DNA of 64,000 bases from Ustulina deusta (lineage: Eukaryota > Ascomycota > Sordariomycetes > Xylariales > Xylariaceae): assembly GCA_023159155.1 (NCBI GenBank), contig JAJNNX010000010.1, positions 930,001 through 994,000 on the forward strand, read 5' to 3'. The position numbers and the translations under genes are program-made. Shown piece by piece: positions 21,439-32,833 of this stretch (positions within the stretch are counted from its first letter, which is position 1; each line of letters starts with the position of its first letter). The notes under the pieces are model-generated. The model had not been told where the DNA came from and searched no databases. It saw nothing but the letters and a program-made list of their open reading frames with translations.

Positions 21439-24400
21439 TACATAGCGGCGTAATTAAGTAATTAATGAATGAATGATGTTAAACATGACATAATTATCTG
21501 TGTTCCACGAGGCACACCAATCAGGAAGGATAACGAAAGCAAAGCGCAATCGGTTCTCAAAAGTTGCGTTTCTGGCAGATGAAGACGGTAGTTTCTGCAC
21601 CATGCATTGATGTTTCTCTTGTGGCTTCTTTGGTTGAACGAGTTCGTAGTTTGGCGCTCTAGCTTCCATGTATTGTGTCGCCTTTCCCTAACGTCATATC
21701 CTAAGTGCTAAGAATCTAACCGCCATATGTCCCACGAAGGCAACACAAGCGGAAAGCTAGAGTGCTGAGCGCGCAAGACAAAACTTATTGGTCAACGATA
21801 TGAGGAGCAGATGAGGTCGCATTCAAGGGCGGCCTCCGGCAGCTGTCGCGAATGGCAATTTGCATGTGTCACCAATATAGCGGATCATCCTTTATTTCTT
21901 CGTACCACAGGCAGGCAGGCAGAGATGCCTATCAGTATACGGAGTCGGGGGCAATAATTGCACTGTCCCCCCTTACCCCTTTCCCCCAAATTTATTATTC
22001 TCAATCTTTTGCTGCGCGCTCGCGCTTAGATTGGACCTCGCGACCTGTTTTGTGTTGCATTTAATTTCAGGTCTGCAAGTAAACAGCCTACCTGGGAATA
22101 TTGGGGCAGTAAATCAGTCTTTCATACCTACTGCAATAGATAGGATGCTGGGGCGTCACTGTCGTATTACTCAGTGATTACTAGTTGAAAAAATGGGAGG
22201 AGGCCAAATAAAAAAATAATAAAAAATAAAACCCGTCACTCGCATCTTTACGCTTCAGGGTAACATTTCCTATCCGCCCCGGAAAAGGGGTATTACTCAG
22301 GGGGGGGGGAAAGAAAAACGCAAGCCAAGATCGATTTACAGGATAGTTGCGTTTCATTTCAGCTCCAATCCCTTATCATGTACGTTGGCTTTAACATGTG
22401 TAAAATATTTCGTCCAGAACATACTCACCGAACCGTGTCCCGGTCCCCGTTCTTTTTCGTACCGAGAACCTGAGTGTTCTCGAACCGGCAGCCCACCGGC
22501 TCGCAGAAAGTCTAGGCGAGCCCTGACCACGAGATCCGGCGGCAGGACGAAAACAACTTGGAGGATGCGTGTGCTGTACACCTCCTGCTCGAGAGGATCT
22601 ATCTAGAGGATGCCCAGCAACTCCTCGTCGTATACATGATTCGGCTCGGCTGGATTACGACAAGATCCTCGTTTATTGCTGTCCTCGACTTTTCTCCAGG
22701 CTCACATCGAGGACACCGCCTGTGGCTCTTCGGAGATCTGCAGGGGCCGTCTTACGGCTTATCCCTCTCGTTCTGCTCGGCCTTACCACAGCCATGGATA
22801 TCTCTTGACGGCTTACTTATCCGCGGGGCAAGGTTAAGTCGTCTTGATATTGCATCAGAAGGAAGACAACCCGAGCGTTTGGCAGTTGGCCAGACCCATC
22901 GCTTTGCGGATCCGTTGGAGCACCAGCAGTAGGAGGTTACAACCGGAGCCAAGGGAGGGAGATGAGAGTTACAGATGACGAAGGTTTTTCGGGACCACCT
23001 GCAGTAGCAAAGTCATGGCTGTGTCCCTATTGGTGCGCTCTGCACTGCGGGCCATGCATGTATGTTATCATCAATCTCCCTGCCTTGTCCTGCTCGTGTA
23101 GCTACTGCAACCTACTGCGACCTGGTGCGTATCATGAAGTTTACCGTACCTTACGTTAGCGGAAGTGAGTCATGTAGTAAGTAATATGCAAAAAACACTG
23201 AAATAGACTTGGTCACATTGTACAGTGCTGGGTAATGAGCAGCGTGGGGGAGGGAGGGGGAGGTAACACTCATCCAAAGAGCAGAGAAGACCGGAGCCCT
23301 TGTGTGTGTATATGATGGGTTCTAGAATTAACGTTCTAGGAACTCGCACGCGACCGAGAAACCGTCGATACGAGACGAGTCGCTATCGTAAACTCGTATG
23401 GACTGGGCAAGGTAGGTAGGCTAGAATGGGGCCCGGGATGCGCGCCGGCGGATACAGCGCAAATTTCTCGTCACATTCCAATTATGTCTCTATGGATGGA
23501 CTCAGCCTGCCGCTGCCAGCCTGCTCCAGTCATGATTATTCGTCGTCGCCGGGCCGTTTTTTTTCTGAACGAAGAAGGATGGAGGAGGAGGATTCAGCTT
23601 CAAGGCCGCTCCTCATCCAAGACGTCGGAGCAATGTGTCATCTAAGGCAATGTAACGCGTTCAAAGCTAGCTAGCCAGCTAGGCTGCTAGCACCGAGGTG
23701 AGTGTTGCGACGAACAGATGGGACAGCACTGAAGAACACTACGTCGACATTTCACACGTGGATGAAAACAGACATATCTTCGGATTGCAACGGCGGTAGT
23801 AGTATTACAACAACCGCAACGTCACTTGGTGTTGTCAGCCTGAGCTTTGACACTCCAAACGGGACATGATGTGCAGTTTCTGGTGAGCGAGTGCCGACCG
23901 GGGGGGTGTGCAAATATGTGCCGTGATCCCCTACTGTACACTACATCTATCTATTTCTGTCCTAGGTTGAACAAGAGTTGGTGGGTTGGACAGGGGTTCA
24001 ACTCGCCATCCATCCAAAGCCAGCCTGCGGGTTGCTGACGAGAGCGGCGTTGGAGGCTGCTAGATAGAGTATGCGCGGTCCTTTTCCATTCTGTCCTAGT
24101 CTAGTCCCTCTACGACCTATTTCGTCCTCCCGCCCTGCATGCGACTTTTATTCGTCGCAATTGTGCTCTGTGCTGACGGACAGCTGCTCTCCTGCACGAC
24201 ATTCTTGAGAATATCTGGACAGGGGACTCTGCTGACTAGGTACCTGCTCGAGGTAGCAGCGTGTCTTCGCAAACCCAGCCGTAAGCTTCCTACGATTTTT
24301 TTTCTCCCTTCTTCTGCATACACTTGCTGTTGGAGATGCGCACTACGCGTGGGAGTGTGTGCGGATGGCTTGTGGGGATTGGTCGGGATAATATATCCGG

Positions 24401-27400
24401 CCTGCATTCGGCCCTTCCAGGCTAAAACGACGATGCAGGATGGCAAGTCCCTGGTGTACCTAGTCTAGGTATTGTTCACAAGCCTTTCTTCTCTGTTCGG
24501 CAGGCTGGTCATGGTCAGGCTTAATGTGTTTGCTGAGCCAATATTACCCAATACGCGGTTCGTGGGGGCGGGAGAAACGCCCTATGTCTTTTCTTGGATG
24601 CTCAGCTGTGTAGAGTCTCACCTGGTCGACGAGTGCGACAACTTGCTGTGTGTGATGTGCGACCGAGTTTCCACATGTGGGCACTATTATCGCTATTCCC
24701 CGGCATCGCATTAATTTTCCATATATGGCCGTCTCGAACTTCATAGAGCACTCGGGAGCAAGTCTGATTCGTCTGGTCCTACCAAGTATTCCTTGGACGC
24801 TCTCGCAATCACGCCGGCCTTGGAAAGGGAGCTCCTCGCATTTCGCTTGTGATATGCGCCTGTCGTAAGTCTCCAATATGCATGTGTGACATTGGTCTCC
24901 TAAAGACGGGAATCTCCGCTCGTGGCGCTGGGTCACCAGGTAGCGTATGTATGTGAGAGTCAACCCATTGATAGGTAGTACCTACGTTACAATACGAGCT
25001 TCTGGAACACCGGATAAACGAATCGAAGCGCTGGATAAAGTACTGTCCTTTCGAGCTAGTCTGAGCGAGGCGAGATGGGAGTATCCCAATCCACAGAGAC
25101 GGGAAAAGAATCTGGGGTTGGATTACAACCTTCGCCTCCTAGAGAGGTAAGGCTGCGTCCACTACTACATAGGGGGGTAATGAACGATCTACCCGTTATT
25201 ACTACTACTACAGTATATATAGTAGATCGCTTACGGGTTTGTTTCTTTACTTAGAAGCGGGACAATAAGTTGACTAGGTAAGTGGCTAAGTCTCTCTGAA
25301 CATCGCTCATCCGCTCGAACCAGCGGTGCGCATGTGAGGAGGGGGATAGATGAGAACCAGCCTCCACTCGATATCGTCGCATGCACACTGGCTTGGTGAT
25401 GATCATTTGTGAAACAAGCACACTCCCATAGCCCTTTCCGGAAAGTCATCTTCGCCATTGCGGGTAGATGTTGCCTGCGACCAGAAAGGATTGTCATGAA
25501 GCCTATCTTCCTCCATAACTTTATGCGCTTCGGGAGCACCCTTTTTTCGTCAACGTGATCTGCCGTGATTGATTGAGGGTATGGAGGGGCCGAAGGGGGG
25601 TCTGCTGTCCATCCCAGACCATTAGAAACAGCCATATAGACATACATAGATAGCAGTTAACGGCCTTCTTAACTAGGCGCTGGGCACTTGAAAGGCGAGA
25701 AATATTGTCGAGGCGTGAGTGGACATTTTTTATTAATTGGTTTGGGTCTATTCTCAATAGACTGTAAGCTAGTTATGTGTTACTGTAAGGTGCAGTGTAG
25801 GTAATACAGTAAAGTACATATCTCCAACGATGCATTTTGCTTATTACCATTAAGGGCTCACACCAAGCGCGAATCGTGTTGCTTTTTTCCTTTATGGCAA
25901 TATCTTGCCAAATCTTGAGGCTAGGCCATATTTGGTTGTTGGTATAGGTAAACCATTCACATCTTCTCTTGATCTCCCATAACCTTTGCAAGGTTCTTAG
26001 CTCCAGTACCTATACCATCGTATCTCTGGGTAGGCATCACGGGAATGAGACATGGCCCGGGTGACTTACGGAAAAGTACCATACAGGGAGTACTTGAGAT
26101 TCCTCCTCGTTTAAGGTTAGATAAAAGGGCCCCCTAGCTAGGTGACATGCATGGCCCCGTGTCGGCTCATCCTCCCATGGGCCCCCTGATCGAGCATTGG
26201 ATTATGGTCTGACTTGCAAGCGCTAGTAATGAGGTACCTATCTGTATATTTTTTGCCTGTGGAGCGTAATGCTGCGCTTGAGGGCTGTCAGGCACAACTT
26301 GTCAACGTGCTGGAGTATCATCAACGGCGCCTAATGAAAGAAGCCGTCGCTAACTTGTACCACTGTACGCATACAGATATAGTATGTATCATCCCGAGCA
26401 AGGCTTGGAGCTAGCAATGCTATGTAGCAACTAATACTGATTTGTTAGATGGTTACTCCAACTCGATAGCATATGAAGCACGATATCGACATGTGCCTGG
26501 GGAAGTGTTCATTCTCTTGAAGTTGTACCCTACATGACGAAAGCCAGGCACTGTATTTCAAAGCAATTCTGGAGCGCGGGGGCGGACGACCCCTTACACA
26601 GCCCTCAGCTCATCTTCTAAATCTGGATAACAGCTCCCGCGGGTGTCTTTCGGCATTTGAGGGCAGAAAAGTAGATGACTTTACACTTGGTGTATCGCAT
26701 ATGCTTTCCGGGCCACATTCGTTGATCCCTTTGCACCAGATCTTGGATCGCCGCGCGGTCTCCTGTTGAATCCGTGAGGATTCCGTTTCTGCTGGGGGGA
26801 ATGCATGTTACTACCATACCTTGCATGGCTAGCAACTTCGGTAGAGCTGCCAAGACTAATAGATAGCCCGCGCAACCCCTTATCAACACGGACTGATGGA
26901 TACCTTATTACCGTGGTGCCAATCCAGGCTCAGCAGTGTACTGTACACTGCTGGACGAGTTGCACTTCATCCGAGCAGTGACCGAAGCAAAGACATGGTC
27001 GTTCCTTGTACGGCAGCCCCGCCCTGTCGAGAGAACTCAAGTCTGCCTAATCTACACTAGGTAGTGTAGTGTAGTGTATGCCTTGAGTTGCGTCATCCTA
27101 GTTGTGGTCCCTTACTAAATGTAGGTACATGACCCGTACTATACATACAACTCCAGTGTACCCGGTCAGGACCTGGTTTGTTCAGTTTACGGATGGTATA
27201 CACTATTAGTATACAATAATACGGCGTGGATGCGGAAAGAGATCGCCTGGTGCCTCAAGGCGGCACAGACGGTGATGTACAGAAAATGGCGCGTCATCGT
27301 CCGCCCTGATTCGATAACGGCCCCTGCCTATTTCACAAACATCCTGAACTATGCTGGCTAGAACCAATGACAATTAATTTGCGAGACTCCATTAGCTAGG

Positions 27401-30050
27401 GTTGACTTCTGTGAGGCTTGGCACATATGCCGGTGTTGCTAACGAGGCTAGTATACTAGTACCTAGGAGGAACAAGCATCGCTAGATCGAACTAAGCGGG
27501 CAACGGAGTCAGTGATGATCTTCGTTGAGATGGGACCCACAAGTTGACCAACATTGCTTGAAACAGGACAATACATGAGGGGGGGGGGTTATGCAGGCGT
27601 TGGATAGATCTTTCGCTGCTTCATGGAGTGTCTAATAATAAGTTAGTTACGTTACCATTATCGACCTGTATGCGGCACCGGCTTCGGCACGAAAACAAGG
27701 CATGGATTTGTTAAAAGGAATCATGAACAAGATGGCTAGGCTTGACAAGAGAGCTTTGCGCGCGTAAAACAACACAGTACAGAACCAACATCACAGACAC
27801 GAAAGTCAACACAGACAGACCATCTGATAGATCGACTAAGACAAGGCTGCGCAAGGATAGTTTTCGTCACGTCCGCTACCAGTGATTCAAGTAAACAGAA
27901 ACGCTCGCTGCCCAGTCGATGGGCCAAAGCAGCTTAACCCTTGTGCTGAGCCCCCCCTCCGCTGTCCAATTAATCAGCCGCGACCTCGTAGCATTGCCCC
28001 TCCGCAGGTCCTGGAAATCCCGTTACTCGAGGATCCTTAGATCATACCCAACCATGGACAGCTCCGGCGAAAATCTGCTGGATATTTCGTGTTTTGGCAG
28101 AGCCTCGCGTGACGGACAAGAGGACTGGCGGGCTAGAACGGCAAGATCCTTCAGCTCCCGCATATTAGCGTCTCCAATGTCGCGGCGCAGGCACACGATC
28201 CTTGTTCCTGGATTTGAGGTTACCTTCTCGCGTCTAGCGCGCACCGTCTTGATCTCTCAGGAAGCCATCCCGTTTCCCTGCGCCTGTTAAAATTGATTTC
28301 AGTTTGAGACTGTATCACGCGAGCGAGTTGGACTGGAATTCCACAACTCGTAACGCCAGAACAAGGCCGAGGCTTCGGCCGGCAAAAAGTCGAGTCACAG
28401 GGATTGATCATCTAGATTATGGGCTCTGCATATACTAATTAGATTTACCTATACCAAGGTAGCACACAGAATACACTGCCTCTGGCCTGGTATGGCAACG
28501 GCCAGAGTTGGAATTACGGCATATACCTAGTCGTGTTTCCTGTATGCCCAAAAAGTAATAATATGTTCAACTAGGTAGTCGCTCCGCGGCCGCCAGGGCG
28601 AATCGGGACACGGATCCCGCTGCTAGCCCAGACAAAGGCCGGATATGGGATCAAGTCCAATAATACTAAAGATTTTCTCATGATTGCACGAGCCTGCCTG
28701 CACTCTGGAGCCAGGCTCCATGTGCACTGCCTATAATATCGCTCACCAATATGAAGCCCCGTGGGCTTTGACCGTGATGAGAAGCGCATACTGGTACCCA
28801 CCCGGTCAGCTTGGGTTTCGATCTGGCTACAGTAGGGAGCAAAGATTCAAAATAATTTGCCCATGCAGCTTTGAATTTCAGGAACAACGGACATAGTAGG
28901 TAGCGTGCCGCAGGATCAAGCCTCCTATCAGGCACCTACCACCTAATCTAGAGAGACTATAGCGATAGAGGCTTGAAGTAACCAAGCCATGTGGCCTTTT
29001 CATAGCTCCGGAAGAGGGACTCTCTCTTATACGCAAACCTTTCGACTTTCGGTATGTTTAAGACAGAGAGAGACTTGCAGCGAAGCCCTCGTCCCCAGCC
29101 TTAGCGACGTACGGACGGTTTTCTTTTTTGTCTCCCTTCCATTGACGTTGAAACTGCCGTTAGTGCCGTGCAACAACACTTGACACGCCACAGGTCCAGA
29201 AACAAAACGGTGTCACGATAATGTGGAGATGAAGGGCGCAGGAAACCGTCGTGCCGAGACTTCGAGGGCCTGTGCTGCCATAGCCATGTTGCCCATTCAT
29301 CCTACCTCCCTATTCGTGTTTCCATCTAGATCCTCGGTTCTGCATCGACTAAGTAGACTAGGTAGTGTAACTGCCTATCAATCTGTCTAGCTGGAGAGAT
29401 TGGGGGTGGCCTCATCAGACCAGCCGGCAGCCACATTTAATATATTTCGCTACAATAAACCTACCTATTGGCGGCCTGGGCTTCTATTTTCGTATGAGCT
29501 ACAGGACTCTGTTTAGCCCACGCAGGACATTGTTGCGGCCCTCTGACAGACGGATGCGTGCGTACCTGTGTTGTATGGGTACATGTCGAGATTAAACACA
29601 CTTGGCCGAGGCAACCTCGAACAAAACAGGCCCTTCTTCAGTGTGCGCCTCAACATATAACTCTAGCGCCATGTCGTTTGCAACAAACTACGAAGTAAGG
29701 GTTAGATAGGTAGGCGAAGACGAGTCGCTAGAAGGCGCGGTAGGTGGTATGTAGGTACACCATGCTCTGAGGACAATCCACACATACTTACTGTAGATAC
29801 CGTATACGTATTGGCCGCGTGATAAGCCGCCGACCTGTGCTTCTTCTGCAAGTTATTCATTAGTACCGGCATAAAAAAGTGGACGCGGTTCAAACAAGCC
29901 AGGAGAATATTGGTTCGTTTTTTTGTCACGATTTCTTCCAATCAGGCGCGGTAGCCCATGACAAGAAACGGTTTTTGCCAGCGCGGCTGGTGCGCCGACG
30001 GGCTTGCTTGGTTGCCCATCACCGTCGAGGCCAAGAGACGCAGCGCAATG

Positions 30051-30102
30051 CCTGCCTGTCTGTCCGTCTGCCTGCCTGCCTGCCTCCCCCCCCCCTCCCT
30101 CC
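30051..30102 (+). repeat. CCTG/TCTG tetranucleotide tract followed by a C-run
   Basis: An imperfect microsatellite of CCTG, TCTG and TCCG units is followed by CCTCC and a run of nine or more C. It is a simple sequence likely to vary in length between strains. Confidence 0.8.
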
Positions 30103-30780
30103 ATTGCGGTAGTGTACACACAGCATGGTATAGGTACTAGCGCATCTCATCAAACCCGGCGGCCGCTCTAGGAAATACTGCGAACCTGTGGCTACTGCTG
30201 TATCACCCTCCACCAGAGTGTACATGGCCCTGGATGGCTCTCCGAGATGGGTATGCCAGGGTCGTCCAAGCAGCCGAGTGGATCTGCCCGCTCCCAACGC
30301 TGGTCCTAATCGGGAATGTGGTGAATCAGAAAATGCGATGTGATCTGTATCTTCCGCATTTCGTTTGTCCCGGTCGTCTCTTCTGCTGCTGCCAAACCTC
30401 AACCAGACAGATCATGCATTCCGGACGGGTGATAAGCACGAGTATGTAGGACACGCAGCCTGTCTGGCATCACCCGATGTACCGCGGTACACTACCTGCT
30501 ACTGGTAGTAGTGGGACTTACACAACTGCCACACTGCGCGATCTCATCTACTCTTGTGTCTCTTCCAGCCTGCGCCCTGGGCAAGGAACCAGTCAGGGCC
30601 GGCCGCCGAGTTTTGCGATACCTACCTAGTTGAGTTATTGACGGAAGGCTTACTTCTCGGCGTTTTCCTTGTGTTACCCTCGCCTTTGTCTGCTATGCTA
30701 GTGTAGAGCTTGAGCAGAACAGTGACTTCGTGTTCGTCCTCGGGGAGTCGACCTATACTAGTTGGGGCGAGGTTCCCTAT

Positions 30781-30810
30781 CTAGTGTAGTGTCGCGTTTA
30801 ACTACACTAG
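30781..30810. repeat. perfect 10-bp hairpin
   Basis: CTAGTGTAGT and its exact reverse complement ACTACACTAG are separated by 10 bases. The arm sequence is related to a motif that recurs at 27052 and 42172. The hairpin could be a structured RNA element or a binding site, and no gene explains it. Confidence 0.6.
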
Positions 30811-32803
30811 GTATACTACTACACGATCACTTATGGTACTTATTCGGTAGGTACTCTCGGCGGGCAGCCGAAAGACTAATTAATAAGAGCCAAAGCCATC
30901 GTTAGTCTACCTACGTTACATACAGTAGCGCATATTGAGAACGTCATCTCTCTGAACCTCAACTCGATGCGGACTGTAATTACGCTACTGGTGAACGACG
31001 ACTCACTATACGCTGGCCTTTTCCACCCACCCTCTCCTGTGCAGTACATGGAAATAATGCAATTGGTAGACTAAGCAAGGAATTACTGTATGTACACAGG
31101 GTTTACGATTAGTATGTATGTACTGCCGTATTAGCCCAGACCCAGAGAGTCCCTCACCAGAAACAAGGGTTATTCGCATCACAGACTCAGGTTGACCCTG
31201 CTTTTTTTTTTCTGTGCGCGAAGCGAGCTTACTGGGGTCCCCGCAGCCCCTGGTCGCTGGCAATCTTTGAACGATTTTATGTCCAGGTACATCTGGACCC
31301 ATGCCGGCGCGCCTTTCCCTTCTTGCACAAATAGTTGCGGACTTATGCCCAACGGCTCCTCAAGAAATAGCGGGCCTATTTACCTTGGCTAGATGGTGTT
31401 AGGCTTGTTCGGGATAGTCGCTTGTTTGGGGGCCAGGGCGGAAATACCTACACTAAATTATTGACTGGCATGGGGAAACGGAGAGAGGGAGAGAGAGGGA
31501 GAAGACAAGGCCAGGACCGTAACCAGGAGAAGCCATGGAGGGGCCACACTGGTACATTATACGATAGTGTAGGTAGTTACAGATGTACTCCAAAGACATC
31601 TGAATAGTTCTGGGCTGTTATTGTCGTTGATAGGTTAAGGTGACCCCCCTTCTTGCGTGCGTCCATAGAGATCCATGCCCTCCCTACCTGCCTACTCTGT
31701 TCCCCCCTCCACCCACTTTGCCTCTTTCACTGCCTGTCTGCCGTCACTCTTATCCACAGTGACCATGTACAGTTGACAGAGTTGTGCCTCCGCGGGAACC
31801 ATTGTGCACTACGATAGCGTCAGTAATTAGTGCCGTAAGTGTCATATTAGGGTCGGCAGACGAAGAAGGTTATTGTTAGTGACACTTGCCGATACAAGCA
31901 GAGACAATACCTAGCTGGCCCATGTACTTTATCTTCTCCTATTCACGTTGACTTAGACATTTTTGCTTCTGTAAGGCTCTAGACATCTACGAGTCGGTAA
32001 GTTGGTTGTTGCTGGCAAACATAACTCTAAAGGAATGTATTGCTTGCTCGCCCATCTCCTTGTCAACTCAGGTTGACCCGTCACAGGCCCGTGAGAGAGA
32101 TAATCCCGGCGCGGGTTATATGTTACAGGCCTAACAGTCCGTAGCAACCAAGTCCCGGCACAAATTTGTGGTTGAGGACCTTGCCCCCAGCAGATCTCCA
32201 TTACCTCCGCCTCCTTCCCAGTCCGGCTGCATATACACTGTACTGGGCTTGCAGATGGTGCTAAAACCTCTGAAGGCGGACCCCAAATTCGCTTGTCACT
32301 TTCTTTTGGATCTCGACCTCGTCCCCTGGACTCTGGCTTTGGCTCCTTGGATCCGTTAACGGTTGACCTACACAACCCCTTGACGGTGGATCGTGCCGTT
32401 GTATCTGCACAAAATATCCCCCATCCCAAGGCAACATCTACCGCGTGCGGTTCCCATCTCATACAAGTACACTTCGGCCTGCAACCTTGCCTTTTTCAAG
32501 CCCACACTCTATTCTAACCACACAAGGCTCTCTGCAGGACCCCTTCCTGTCCCACCCAAGGAGGTAAACATCATCATCATCACCATCATATCATCATAAA
32601 GAGATAGTCTACTGAAGGCCTATTGTTCTTCAACCTGCTACACTATCACAACTTACTTTGCTGCTCACGTCTATTGTCTATCATTGACAGCTGGAAATTT
32701 AGAAAGGAGCGGAAAGAGCAAGGACGGGATTTGGAATTAGTCAGTGGCGGCGGTACGGCGCGCGCAACGAACCTACGCGTAGGGGGAGACGAGACTGGGA
32801 GAT

Positions 32804-32833
32804 ATGTTCCCATGTCCACCACAACGACATTAA
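32804..32833 (+). promoter_or_regulatory. candidate uORF overlapping the first start codon of the VIB-1-type gene
   Basis: An ATG at 32804 opens a nine-codon frame ending in TAA at 32833. It is out of frame with the coding sequence and spans the first in-frame ATG at 32812. It ends 8 bases before the second in-frame ATG at 32842, which has a strong context (GACCATGG). Translation could therefore favour the second start or be damped. Confidence 0.4.

Larger units (their letters stand above)
21439..32811. other. 11-kb gene-poor block upstream of the VIB-1-type gene
   Basis: I found no frame with recognisable domains or a convincing splice structure in over 11 kb. The longest ATG-like frames are under 170 codons and overlap on both strands. 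Visible content: a G-run at about 22302-22310 and another near 27580; a GC-richer, coding-like block with broken frames at 22350-22950; a CCTG tandem tract at 30051-30102; a GA-rich tract near 31480-31500; a perfect hairpin at 30781-30810; and recurrent CTACACTAGGTA motifs. The last 500 bases, with a CATCATCATC tract near 32569-32597, are probably the promoter and leader of the transcription factor gene. Long upstream regions are common for fungal regulators, so part may be regulatory or encode non-coding RNA. Confidence 0.5.
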
